From the NCBI RefSeq assembly GCF_002291425.1, contig NZ_CP014136.1:434001-498000 (forward strand): a stretch of DNA of 64,000 nucleotides, given 5' to 3'. This document shows, piece after piece, positions 1 to 10,000 of this stretch. Position 1 is the first letter of the stretch, and each line of letters opens with the position of its first letter. Below the pieces are notes generated by a model, which did not search any database, was not told the DNA's origin, and saw nothing but the letters and a program-made list of their open reading frames with translations. Position numbers and translations under genes: made by a program. This stretch comes from Gibbsiella quercinecans. GTDB lineage: Bacteria > Pseudomonadota > Gammaproteobacteria > Enterobacterales > Enterobacteriaceae.

Positions 1-2341
1 TTTGTAACGCTCGCCACACCCGTTCCGGCGTGGCGGGAAGATCAAGCAGGCAATGCACGATACCATCGGCCCGGCGTGCGATCGCATCCTGCAGGGCACA
101 CCAGACGACCATACCCAGCATAAAAGGCGGCTCACCAACGGCTTTAGAACGGAAAACGGTTTCAGCCGCATTGTGCGTATGCGGCAATAGCTGCACGCGA
201 AAATCATGCGGGATATCCGCTACCGTCGGTATCTTGTAGGTGGCGCCGGTATCCGTTAACAAACATCCCTGCCCGTTCCACATCAGCTCTTCGGTGGTAA
301 CCCAGCCCATGCCCTGTACAAACCCACCTTCGACCTGCCCGATATCCAGCGCAGGGTTCAGGGAAGCACCTACATCGTGCAGAATATCTACCCGCTTCAC
401 CCGATACTCTCCGGTCAGCGTATCCACGATCACTTCCGCGCATGCCGCGCCGTACACAAAGTAGTAAAAAGGCTGTCCGCGCCCTGCCTCACGATCGTAA
501 TGGATGCCCGGAACCCGGTAGTAACCCGAAGCCGAAAGCGGTACCTGATTAACCCATGCCAAGTGCGCTACCTGCGCGAAGGTCAAATGATGCTTGCCCG
601 CCCGCACTACACCATTGTGGAATACAACCTCTGCGGGGGAACACGCATAAAGGCGACACAGTAATTCCTCTAGCCGCTGTCTGATGATTTCGGCTGCTTG
701 CTGCGCCGCTTTACCGTTCAAATCAGCACCGCTGGAGGCTGCTGTCGGCGAAGTATTGGGCACCTTGCCGGTATGAGTGGCCGTGACCTGGATTGACTCG
801 ATGTCAATTTGTAGCACCTGCGCCACAATCTGCGCCACTTTGGTATTCAACCCTTGCCCCATCTCAGTTCCGCCATGATTTAGCTGTACACTGCCATCGG
901 TATATACCAACAACAGCGCTCCGGCCTGGTTGAGAAAGGTGGAGGTGAAGGAAATGCCGAATTTGACCGGCATTAGCGCTAAGCCGCGCCGCAGCACGGG
1001 GTGGCGGGTATTGAAAGTATCGATCTCGGCACGACGTTGGTGATACTCAGCGCTGTGCTCCAGCCGTTCGGTGATATCGTTAAGCATATTCTGCCTGACG
1101 GGCTGGTAGTAATGGGTCACATTGCGTTCCGTGATCCCATAATAATTTCGTTTGCGCACCTCGAGCGGATCCAGATGCAAAGTGCGCGCAATGTGCTCAA
1201 TCACCTGTTCAATGGCCGCTATGCCTTGCGGCCCACCGAAGCCGCGAAACGCGGTATTGGAGACAGTATGGGTGCGGCAACGGTATCCGGTGATGAGCGC
1301 ATCTCCCAGATAATAGGCGTTGTCCGCATGGAACATGGCGCGATCGACAATCGATCCCGACAAATCCAGCGAATGACCACAGTTTGCTGCCAGATCGATC
1401 TTTACGCCGCTGAAGACACCACGTTCATCAATACCGACTTCGTAACGCACGAAAAAAGCGTGGCGCTTGCCAGTGATGCGCATATCGTCACGCCGCGACA
1501 GACACATTTTTGCCGGGCGCCGCGTCAGGCGCGCAGCAAGCGCGCACAGGCAGGCGACGCCCGCCCCCTGCGATTCCTTGCCGCCGAAAGCGCCCCCCAT
1601 TCGCCGTGTTTCTACCGTCACTTGGCTTTGGCTAACACCCAAAACCGAAGCCACCAGCTTTTGTACTTCACTGGGGTTTTGGCTGGACGCATAGACCGTT
1701 ACGGCCTGGTTCTCTGCCGGGCAGACGAGGGCCGCCTGCGTTTCCAGATAAAAATGTTCCTGCCCGCCAATGTGAAACTCGCCCGACAGACGATGGGCTG
1801 CTCGTGCCAACGCCGCCTCGACATCACCGCGTTGATGCACAAAAGGACGCTCCACATAGTGTTGTTTTTCCAACGCGTCTTGCACATCCAATATCGGTGT
1901 CAGCACTTCGTAGTCAACCACCGCCGCCTGAGCGCCCAACCTGGCCGCCTCACGAGATTCTGCCGCCACCACCAACACGATCTGCCCTGCATAGTTCACT
2001 TCGCCATCGGCCAGCAACATATCGCCCGGCGCCAACGCGCCGATATCCGGGTTGCCCGGTATTTGTTGCCGGGTCAGCACCGTTACCACACCAGGAATGC
2101 GATAGCAGGGTGCAACATCCAGCTTGATAATACGGGCATGCGCGTGTTCACTCAGGCGCGGGCAAAGATGCAATAGCCCTTCCGGCTCTGGGCGATCGTC
2201 AATGTAGCGCGCTTCACCGCTGACGTGCAGTATCGCGCTCTCATGTGTATGACTGTGCCCTACGCCACAGGGTTGCGTCTGATGGAACCGCTCCTGCAAC
2301 GCCATTTGCGTTGGGGCGGACACTAACGGATTATGCGACAT
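1..2341 (-). CDS. xdhB: Xanthine dehydrogenase molybdopterin-binding subunit XdhB (3' end cut by window edge)
   Basis: Reading the complement from the ATG at 2341 gives about 780 open codons to the window edge, close to the usual 770-790 aa of XdhB, so only a few C-terminal residues are missing. Family hallmarks are visible: GGAFGGKE and AFRGFGGPQG (molybdopterin-binding loops) and KAVGEPPF near the end, which carries the catalytic glutamate. The family hydroxylates hypoxanthine to xanthine and xanthine to urate in the cytoplasm as an (AB)2 complex. The start lies inside the 3' end of xdhA (11 bp overlap), so the two are translationally coupled. The maturation factor XdhC is encoded separately at 10718. 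This is the Rhodobacter/Pseudomonas-type architecture, unlike the second molybdenum hydroxylase at 16818-20510. Confidence 0.9.
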   Translation of the reverse strand, partial: MSHNPLVSAPTQMALQERFHQTQPCGVGHSHTHESAILHVSGEARYIDDRPEPEGLLHLCPRLSEHAHARIIKLDVAPCYRIPGVVTVLTRQQIPGNPDIGALAPGDMLLADGEVNYAGQIVLVVAAESREAARLGAQAAVVDYEVLTPILDVQDALEKQHYVERPFVHQRGDVEAALARAAHRLSGEFHIGGQEHFYLETQAALVCPAENQAVTVYASSQNPSEVQKLVASVLGVSQSQVTVETRRMGGAFGGKESQGAGVACLCALAARLTRRPAKMCLSRRDDMRITGKRHAFFVRYEVGIDERGVFSGVKIDLAANCGHSLDLSGSIVDRAMFHADNAYYLGDALITGYRCRTHTVSNTAFRGFGGPQGIAAIEQVIEHIARTLHLDPLEVRKRNYYGITERNVTHYYQPVRQNMLNDITERLEHSAEYHQRRAEIDTFNTRHPVLRRGLALMPVKFGISFTSTFLNQAGALLLVYTDGSVQLNHGGTEMGQGLNTKVAQIVAQVLQIDIESIQVTATHTGKVPNTSPTAASSGADLNGKAAQQAAEIIRQRLEELLCRLYACSPAEVVFHNGVVRAGKHHLTFAQVAHLAWVNQVPLSASGYYRVPGIHYDREAGRGQPFYYFVYGAACAEVIVDTLTGEYRVKRVDILHDVGASLNPALDIGQVEGGFVQGMGWVTTEELMWNGQGCLLTDTGATYKIPTVADIPHDFRVQLLPHTHNAAETVFRSKAVGEPPFMLGMVVWCALQDAIARRADGIVHCLLDLPATPERVWRALQ

Positions 2342-3770
2342 GGTGTGCGGTCTCCATCTCAAACTCCTCGCCTTGTAACCAGTAGTAGTAACGGAGCAAC
2401 AGATTCCTGGCCACCTGCAGGCGGTATTCTGCGCTGGCGCGTGCGTCGCTCAATGGTGTGAAATCCTGCTCCAGCGCCTGACAAGCGGCTGTCACGGTCG
2501 CCCTGTTCCAGGGCTGGTGAAGCAGGGCCTGTTCACAACGCTCAGCCCGCCGGGGAATGGCGTCCATTCCGCCAAAGGCGACGCGAGCGTTCACGACTCG
2601 CCCCTGTTGGATTTGTAATGAAAACGCGCCAAAAACAATGGAAATATCATCATCCGACCGTTTCGAAACCTTCCATGCCTGAAAATTATCCAGTAACTCC
2701 CCGCGAGGGATTAGGATCTCACGAATAAACTCGCTCTCGACTAACGCCGTTTGACGGTAGGCCAGGAAAAAGTCGCGCAGTGGCAGCGTGCGCTGGTCCG
2801 AACCACGTTGTAGCAGTAGCTCGGCATCCAATGCCAGCAGCATCGGGGGCGTATCGCCTATTGGCGACGCATTGGCGATATTCCCTGCCAAGGTGGCGCG
2901 GTTGCGGATTTGACGTGAAGCGAAACGCTGCAACGCACGTGCAAAGGCAGGGATCTGCGCGTGTAGCAGCTTTTCACATTGTGTGATAGTCACCCCGGCG
3001 CCAAGATGAATGTAGCTGTCATCCATATGCCAGCGGCGCAGCGTTGCCACCTGCGCCAAAGAGATCAAAGGAGGACGGCCATACCCGGCTTGCGCCATTT
3101 CCAGCATCAGATCGGTACCGCCCGCCAACAGGCGAGCCTGAGGATAACGAAGATAATAGGCCGCCAGTTTCTCCAGCGCATCAGGTATAAAATATTGGCG
3201 CGCGCCCTCGTTCAATGTCTCCGCCCCCTCCTTCAGCGCCTTCAGTCGCGTGGCGGTTAATATCTCGTCACGGGTATAACTATCCTCTATCGGCTGCTCG
3301 CACAGGTAGCGTGCAGCGGCCATAATCGGTCGATAACCGGTACAACGACATAAATTCCCCGCCAGTGCCTGTTCTGTCAGTTGAAGATCCCAGCCCTCAC
3401 TTTCTTTTTGCAACACAAACAGTGAAATCACTATCCCTGGCGTACAGAAACCACACTGCGAGGCATGCAGATCGACCACCGCCTGCTGCACGGGATGGAG
3501 GGCCCCTTCCTGGCGTAAATCTTCCACCGTAATCAGTTGCTTGCCATGCAACGCGCTCACAGGCATCAGGCAGGCATTAACGGTCTCATAGCACATTCGC
3601 CCCTGTTCCTCGCGCCCCAACGCCACGGTGCACGCGCCGCAGTCGCCAGAACCGCAGCCCTCTTTGGTTCCCGTACGGCGCTTATGCTGCCGCAGATACT
3701 GCAACACCGTCAGGGTAGGATCGAGATCCCGTTCAACCACCAGTGTGTTGTGCTGCAAAAATTGGATCAT
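2331..3770 (-). CDS. xdhA: Xanthine dehydrogenase small subunit XdhA (2x[2Fe-2S] + FAD)
   Basis: 479 aa. The N-terminal plant-type ferredoxin domain contains GCGSGDCGACTVAL (Cys39, 44, 47). A second Fe-S domain follows with CGFCTPG and CRCTGYRP, then from about residue 190 an FAD-binding domain with LLAGGTDLMLEM and RNRATLAGNIANASP, and a C-terminal CO-dehydrogenase-flavoprotein-like domain. It passes electrons from the Mo site in XdhB to FAD and NAD+. The ORF extends ten codons upstream, but I chose ATG 3770 because AGGAGG lies 7 nt before it. That start also overlaps the stop of the preceding 49-aa ORF (ATGA). XdhB begins 11 bp before this stop. Confidence 0.93.
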   Translation of the reverse strand: MIQFLQHNTLVVERDLDPTLTVLQYLRQHKRRTGTKEGCGSGDCGACTVALGREEQGRMCYETVNACLMPVSALHGKQLITVEDLRQEGALHPVQQAVVDLHASQCGFCTPGIVISLFVLQKESEGWDLQLTEQALAGNLCRCTGYRPIMAAARYLCEQPIEDSYTRDEILTATRLKALKEGAETLNEGARQYFIPDALEKLAAYYLRYPQARLLAGGTDLMLEMAQAGYGRPPLISLAQVATLRRWHMDDSYIHLGAGVTITQCEKLLHAQIPAFARALQRFASRQIRNRATLAGNIANASPIGDTPPMLLALDAELLLQRGSDQRTLPLRDFFLAYRQTALVESEFIREILIPRGELLDNFQAWKVSKRSDDDISIVFGAFSLQIQQGRVVNARVAFGGMDAIPRRAERCEQALLHQPWNRATVTAACQALEQDFTPLSDARASAEYRLQVARNLLLRYYYWLQGEEFEMETAHHVA

Positions 3771-3916
3771 GCGGCAACCTCCTGACAGTCGGCCAGCCAA
3801 ACAGAACGACCATGATAATCATCCCCATTGGGAACCAGGCTCTGCTGCAGGCTCTCTACTGACGCCGCGATATCAAAACCAGCGCTTCGAATAGGGTAAC
3901 GGTGGCATACTGTCAT
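3767..3916 (-). CDS. Small 49-aa ORF, translationally coupled to xdhA
   Basis: The ATG at 3916 opens 49 codons, beginning MTVCHRYPIR and ending DCQEVAA, whose TGA overlaps the xdhA ATG in an ATGA junction. An AGGA lies about 8 nt upstream of the ATG, and the strong AGGAGG for xdhA sits inside its 3' end. No transmembrane segment, signal peptide or domain is recognisable, and it contains two cysteines. It could be a genuine small protein, a coupling leader for xdhA, or a relic of a longer gene. I do not know its function. Confidence 0.45.
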   Translation of the reverse strand: MTVCHRYPIRSAGFDIAASVESLQQSLVPNGDDYHGRSVWLADCQEVAA

Positions 3917-4164
3917 GCTGTTTTATCCTATGTGATTAATCGATAGTGATTAGATAAACAGCAATTCTCATACCAAAATAAAAATTATCTTGCCGCAATG
4001 TTTATTATCGATAAGCAAACGATTACTTTGGCCAGGAAAGACATGACGCTTTCCTTATTAACTTAAATTAATTTCTGATATTGCACCAAGATACAGCATA
4101 AGCGGCACACAATGCCCTCATTAAGTGCATGGTTATGCTATTTCTTTGCGGATGAATTATTAAT
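3917..4164. promoter_or_regulatory. Intergenic region upstream of the xdhA operon
   Basis: This AT-rich gene-free stretch between the end of the porin gene and the small ORF must hold the promoter of the minus-strand xdh operon, unless transcription continues from the porin gene. A TTATCGATAA palindrome (about 4008-4017) and a second ATCGAT-containing stretch near 3937 are visible. A half-site TTCTCA (about 3966), like one arm of the palindromes at 10584 and 14374, is present without its partner. No convincing -24/-12 or -35/-10 element was identified. Confidence 0.35.
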
Positions 4165-4194
4165 AAAAAAGGTATCCATAATGGATACCTTTTT
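4165..4194 (-). terminator. Intrinsic terminator after the porin gene
   Basis: GGTATCCA, loop TAA, TGGATACC (4171-4189) is a perfect 8-bp stem, extended by A/T pairs and followed on the minus strand by a U-rich run. It lies 12 bp after the porin stop codon, so porin transcription probably ends here and xdhA has its own promoter. Confidence 0.85.
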
Positions 4195-4206
4195 AAGCAA
4201 GATAAA

Positions 4207-5544
4207 TTAGAAATTATATTGAAGGGCAACGCGATTCTGCCAGAAAGCATAATCATAAACAGGAGACGTTTGTACCCCGAGGAAATTAGACAGACTTAAC
4301 CCTTTCAATACGCCACCAAACTGGTAAATGCCAAAGACGACATATTCAGACTGGTTACGGCTAGGCGCACTTGCTGAACTTTTCAGATCCATAAAAGAAT
4401 AGTAAGTCCCAATGCTCAATGCAGGCATAATCTGATAAGTGATACGGGTAGAATAGGCATTGCCGGTACCAAGATCTTGAGTACTGGTAAAGTACGGCTG
4501 CGCGAAATATTTCCCCGATGAGGTGCTGCTGGAATACGGCGTAACCAACACCCCGGTCAGATACGATGTGGGGTTGGAGACGATGTGGTTATAATTAATA
4601 GACCACTTAACTTGGCTAACGGGCGTCAAAGCCAACTGTATGCCATAAGACGTACTGTCCACCTCACCAAGCAAGCGTTCGCCTTCACCGCTGCCGCGAA
4701 TGAACTGCATGCCGATATCTGGCTGCCATAACGCGGTTTTCCACTGACTATGCGCTTCGCTATAAAAAATATTCACGTAGTCGTCATAGCTTTCATACCA
4801 TAATTGACCACTCAGGCTCATGCTGCCAACCTGCGTTGAACGCCCGGCGCCAACCGCCCAGGCGCCGTTGGTTTTCTCTTTTATAGCGCTATAGGAACTG
4901 GTCGCCAGGAATTGATCGCTGCGCCACGGCTTATAGCGATATATCTTGGTCGCATGCAGGAAATCGGTTTTATCCCCCCAGTGCAGATCAACTGCGCGGA
5001 ATAGGATCGGGGTAATACGCCAGTCATAGTCGCTCATAAAAGGAATATCAATACGCTGATCGCCCGCGGTAAAACGAAAGTTCTGATATTGCCAACGCAG
5101 CCAAGCTTCTCCCAGGCCGTTTTGATTAGTCGCCAGTTCCGTAACCCCACGCCCGGCGCCCGGTGAACGCCACTGTTGCTGATAAATACCACCGACACCC
5201 GCGCTGAAACCGTAATAAGGTGCCGTTTGAAACAGGATATTGCCGCCGTAGCTGGCGGTATCCTGATTATTATCCCTGACAAAATAGGCATTCTTTGTGG
5301 AATAATAAAGTGTACGCAGCGAACCGTGCACTGAACCACAGCGTAGCGCATCAAGCGCATTTTCCACCCCATAGGCATTTTGCGTACAGCTTTGCCCCAG
5401 ATTGCTGCTAACAGGCTTTACCACCGTTGTCGAATCGGCAAAGGCTGATACATGTAATAACATAGCGGCGGCAGCCACACTGCTGGAAAATAGACGAGCC
5501 GCGCTAATATCCCTGGGGAATAAAGATACAATGCTATTTTTCAC
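4207..5544 (-). CDS. OprD-family outer-membrane porin
   Basis: 445 aa from a GTG start at 5544, which has AGGA about 8 nt upstream. A longer ATG frame from 5607 exists but would bury the signal peptide. Residues 1 to about 36 form a signal peptide ending SAFA before DST. The mature protein is rich in alternating aromatic/polar beta-strand segments and ends in an aromatic residue (VALQYNF), as outer-membrane barrels do. Stretches such as GSVHGSLRTLYYSTKN and AYSTRITYQIMP resemble OprD-type substrate-specific porins. Its place between ssnA and xdhA suggests uptake of a purine, hydantoin or ureido compound. The substrate is inferred from context only. Confidence 0.8.
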   Translation of the reverse strand: MKNSIVSLFPRDISAARLFSSSVAAAAMLLHVSAFADSTTVVKPVSSNLGQSCTQNAYGVENALDALRCGSVHGSLRTLYYSTKNAYFVRDNNQDTASYGGNILFQTAPYYGFSAGVGGIYQQQWRSPGAGRGVTELATNQNGLGEAWLRWQYQNFRFTAGDQRIDIPFMSDYDWRITPILFRAVDLHWGDKTDFLHATKIYRYKPWRSDQFLATSSYSAIKEKTNGAWAVGAGRSTQVGSMSLSGQLWYESYDDYVNIFYSEAHSQWKTALWQPDIGMQFIRGSGEGERLLGEVDSTSYGIQLALTPVSQVKWSINYNHIVSNPTSYLTGVLVTPYSSSTSSGKYFAQPYFTSTQDLGTGNAYSTRITYQIMPALSIGTYYSFMDLKSSASAPSRNQSEYVVFGIYQFGGVLKGLSLSNFLGVQTSPVYDYAFWQNRVALQYNF

Positions 5545-5735
5545 TGTTATATTCCTACAAAAATGAGAGAAAGCCACTTTGCGACGAGGCGTCACCAAGT
5601 AGAGCAACTGCGATGAACCTTATTTTTGCAGGCTAATGATTATTATTTTAAAAAACACTATCAATTCGCTGCCCGCACCTTATTTAGGGGCGTTTCTACC
5701 AGAAAAACCTTTTATGCCGGTTGAAATTCATTTCA

Positions 5736-7064
5736 TTACGCCAAATTATCCATCCGTTGCCATAATTTCTCCGCCTCCTGACGGGCATGAAAATAAATTT
5801 CCTCCACGTCGAACGGGAAGTTGCGCTCCTCATACACCAAGTTACCCGCCACCATGACGCTATGGACACTGGCGGAGCTAAGCGCAAACGCCAGATGCCC
5901 GGCCAGGTTCTCTGCACGCAACGGTGTGGGCGAATGATAATCGCAAATGGTCAAATCAGCCTGATACCCCGCCGCCAGCGAACCAAACTGGGCGTTAAAG
6001 TTGCGCTCCAACAGCAGGTTGCCCTTATGCAGGAAACGCAGGAAGCTGTCCGGCCACAGCGCCCCCCCCGCATCACGGTGTTTGAAACAGGCAAACTTTA
6101 GCTCTTCAAACATATCTGCGCCGATACCGTCCGTCCCCAATGCCACATGGCGGTATTCAGCCAGTCGCGGGTTGTAGCCCACCTGATTATTCATATTCGA
6201 TCGCGCGTTATGCACCAGAAACGCGTCAAACGTATTAATCACCGCCACATCCTGAGCCGATAGAAAGAGGCCGTGCGCGATCAGGCTTTTCCCATTGATC
6301 AACCCAGCCCGCGCCAACCGCTCCATTGGGTCAATGCCATAATGATGATGACTGTGAGATACGTCATAGCGATCTTCCGCTACGTGAATATGCAGCCCAC
6401 GCCCCGTGTCCTGTATGGCATCCGCCAGCAGTTCAAGCCCGGCATCGCTCAGGGTAAACGGTGCATGTGCGCCGATATGGGCCTCGACCAAATATGGCGT
6501 TTTACCGGATTTTTTATCCAGATCGATACGATGCGCAAAGCGGATGTTCTCTTCCACGCCACGGCGCAGTTCACCCAGGCCACCATTGCGATCGGTGGTT
6601 TCATAGCAGGTCATGCCACGCAGACCTGCGGTAAGAAATCCCCGGCGTAAAATATCCAGCGATCCGCTAATCAACGACGGTGAGGCATGGTGATCGATAA
6701 CCGCCGTGCACCCCTGTTTAATGGCTTCCAGCGAGCAAACCAACCCGCTGTAATACAGCGATTCTTCATCCAGCGCGCGATCCAGTTTCCACCACAGGTT
6801 TTTTAGCGTGGAGATAAAATCTGGGCAAGGCTCAATACGCGCCAGAAGCCCGCGGGCCAACCCGGAGTAAAAATGGTTGTGGGCGCAGACGATACCCGGC
6901 ATGACCAACCGCCCCTGCATCTCTTTCACCGTTGCTGCCGGATAACGCACCGTCAGATTTTTTTCCACTGCAACAATCGTGGTGCCGTCAATGGCGATGT
7001 CCACGCCCTCATTCACCAGCGCGGGCACAAACTGTACCGCTGTGGCGTTACGTAAAATCAGCAT
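5736..7064 (-). CDS. ssnA: SsnA putative aminohydrolase
   Basis: 442 aa, the usual SsnA length. Amidohydrolase-superfamily metal ligands are present: His62 and His64 (AHNHFYSG), His225/His227 with Glu230 (HIHVAED), His264 (IAHGLF) and Asp312 (GTDGIGAD). The family resembles chlorohydrolases and guanine deaminase, and E. coli ssnA lies beside ygfK. In gut bacteria this pair belongs to the cluster linked to anaerobic urate breakdown. The gene starts 3 bp after the ygfK stop, so the two are co-transcribed. Its exact substrate is not established here; a deamination or ring-hydrolysis step on a purine-derived ring is inferred. Confidence 0.92.
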   Translation of the reverse strand: MLILRNATAVQFVPALVNEGVDIAIDGTTIVAVEKNLTVRYPAATVKEMQGRLVMPGIVCAHNHFYSGLARGLLARIEPCPDFISTLKNLWWKLDRALDEESLYYSGLVCSLEAIKQGCTAVIDHHASPSLISGSLDILRRGFLTAGLRGMTCYETTDRNGGLGELRRGVEENIRFAHRIDLDKKSGKTPYLVEAHIGAHAPFTLSDAGLELLADAIQDTGRGLHIHVAEDRYDVSHSHHHYGIDPMERLARAGLINGKSLIAHGLFLSAQDVAVINTFDAFLVHNARSNMNNQVGYNPRLAEYRHVALGTDGIGADMFEELKFACFKHRDAGGALWPDSFLRFLHKGNLLLERNFNAQFGSLAAGYQADLTICDYHSPTPLRAENLAGHLAFALSSASVHSVMVAGNLVYEERNFPFDVEEIYFHARQEAEKLWQRMDNLA

Positions 7065-7067
7065 GAA

Positions 7068-10000
7068 TTACTCCTCCACTGCACCAAGCAAGTAGTGATG
7101 ATGTTGATAAACCGTTGAAATAATGCGGCACATGTCAGCCAATTCCGGCGGGGCGCTGGCAATGATGCCGTGCAGATCGATCGCCAAGTGATAGATCTGC
7201 TGTTCATGGCGCACCAAAACGCCGTCTTCATCCAATAAAAAACCGGGATTACTACTGGCAGCAAAATCCTGAGGTAAATTGAAGATGGTCACCTTATCCC
7301 GGTAGGGCTTACCATCCCAAGGGCAGAACTGGGCACAATTGCCGCATTCATTGCAATAGGCATCGATATGAAGCGTTTGGAAGCGGTCACGAAAGCCGGG
7401 CACCGCGAGGGAAACATTCGCGCGGTTAGGGCACACATCCACGCACTTGGCGCACACATAGTTGCACGACAGGCAACGCTTTGCCTCCTGCTGAACAAAT
7501 GCATCCTGCTCATCCGAGCTGACCAACTGTATCTCGATCGCCCCTTTACGGCGGTAGATATCCATAGGATCGGTATTCAGCCAACGTTTGGCCGCGTGGC
7601 TATCATGAATATTCTCTCTGCGTAAAATAGCGTCCGTGGCGCGCCGCGCCGCGCCTATTGCTGCGACAATAGATGCCGGGCCACTTTGCACATCGCCAAT
7701 CAGGAACACATTCTCGCGTTCTGTTTCTTGGGTTTTGTTGTCCACGCCCGGCACACCGTTTGCCGCCAGCGGGATGCCCATCTGGGCCAGCGCCTCATAG
7801 TCCGGTTCTTCCCCAACGGCCGAAATGAGCGTGTCCAGATGGAACGTCTTGGTACACTCGGTTGCCAGGGGGCGAGCCCGGCCCTGTGCATCCGGCTCGC
7901 CGGGCTGCATGATCCGCAGCGTTAATGCGCCGTCTGCATCAAACCGTTCCGGGTTAACCCAGAAGAGGAATGCCACCCCCGCTTGGCGTGCTTCCGCCAC
8001 CTCTTCACGCCAGGCAGGCATATCTTTCTCTCCGCGCCGGTAGAGGATGGTCACCTGCTCAACGCCGGGAACGCGCAGTGCGGCGCGTGCACAATCCATT
8101 GCGGTATTTCCTGCACCAACCACTCCCACAGAACGGCCAAGGGTGAGCGGCTCTGCGCGGTTGAAGCGCCTTAAGAACTGGAACGACGGCCACACAGCGT
8201 GGTTATCGCCATCCAACGCCACATCACGGCTGCGATAGGCGCCGGTCCCCACGCAAACATAGCGATATCCGCGCCGATGCAGCTCATCGACCGTCAGCCC
8301 GCTATCGCAGCCATATTCAAACCGTACGCCATGCTGCGCGACAAAATCGATATCATGCTGGATTTTTTCCGCCGGTATACGAAACTGCGGCACCACATGG
8401 CGAACCACGCCCCCCGCACTTTGTTCCCGTTCAAACAGGGTAACTGAATGGCCCGCCCTAGCCAGAAAATATCCCGCCGCCAGACCCGCCGGACCCGCGC
8501 CGATAACCGCCACTGGGTGGCGGCTGCCCGATCCCGTCGGTTTATACCAACGGCGTCGATACCCCTCCCACCCTTTTTCCAGCGCGATACGTTTGATTTC
8601 ACGGATGTTCAGCGCGCTGTCGTAATCCAGACGGGTACAATTTGACTGGCACTGGTGATCGCAAATATGGCCGGTAATCGCCGGCAGCGCGTTACGCTGA
8701 TAAATCAGTTCCAGCGCATCGGTATAGCGCCCCGCCCCTGCCAGGCGAAGATATTCAGGAATATCCTGATGAATCGCGCAGGCGCTGACACAGGGGGCTA
8801 CGTAACAATCGGAAGTCGGTAACGTACCGCCCGCCTCTATCGTCGCTTCAAGCTTCCAGGATTTCTGGTGGTATTCCGCTGTTAACGCCGTCTGCGCCAG
8901 CGCTTCCAACCGAGCGACATCCACCGCGGTCATCCCCCAGCCCGCGGAGCTTTCCAATTCGTGCGCGCAGGCAGCCAGGCGCAGGTAGCCGCCGGGTTTC
9001 AGCAGATCGGTTGCCATAGTAATGGGATGAATGCCGGTTTCATGAATCGCGCGGATGTTGAGCTGGCTAGCGCCGCCGGAATAAGAAATGGGTAATTTCC
9101 CCTGAAAATGACGTGATAAGACGGCGGCAACATTAATCGAAATAGGAAACAGCGCCCGTCCAGACATGTACATCTCATCCCCCGGCAGGCGTTGCTTATG
9201 GTTGCCGGCGCCCAGCGTATTGGTGAGTTTAACCCCGAACGCCAATCCCTGTTGGCGCGCCAAAGTCAGCAACCGCTCCAGCATGGTCAGCGCCCGCTCA
9301 AGGGGCAAATCATGCAGGAAAGCGTCTTCTTTTAATTGAATATAATCAAACCCACAGCAATCCAGGATTTCACGAACGCGCGCATAGCCGAGCAGCGTTG
9401 GATTCAGCTTTACGAACGTATGCAGCTTTTTTTCTTCCAGCATGTAACGGCAAATCGCTTCAATTTCATCGGGTGGGCAACCATGCATGGTGGATAAGGT
9501 GACACCGGTGACGAGCCGGGAAGGAATTCGCTCCGGCAGCGTAGCCAACGCGGCCAGATTGGCCTGCGGCACGATATCACGCAGCGTATCAACGCTGGCA
9601 ATCCAGCATGCCAACGTTTGACGATAGCGCTGGAAGGCAGGTAAATCAGCGGCATCCATCATGCTCGCAATAAAAGTTTGCATAGGTGCCTGTTGAATGC
9701 CTTTCAAGTCATAACCCACGCTCATATTGAAAATAAACGAACGCCCCTGTTCAGTGGAGCGCGGTGCAAACAGGTACTCCAGCAGCCACAGGGCAAACCA
9801 TGCCTTCAGATACTCATCGGCAGCTTTCACCAACGTAAGCTCTGTAGACCATTCAGTATTAAACCCTTCGTCTTGCGCATCAATGCACGGCTTGTCCAGC
9901 GCAAGACGATCCATAATCTGCACCGTTTTCAGCTCGATAAAACTGCCGCCGGTCAGCCATGCGGTAATGATATTTTGCGCCAACTGGGTGTGTGGCCCTG

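Noticed and set aside
1001-2176. 391-codon plus-strand open frame
   Set aside because: It is antisense to xdhB, whose full-length frame shows catalytic motifs. The plus-strand translation has no recognisable domain.
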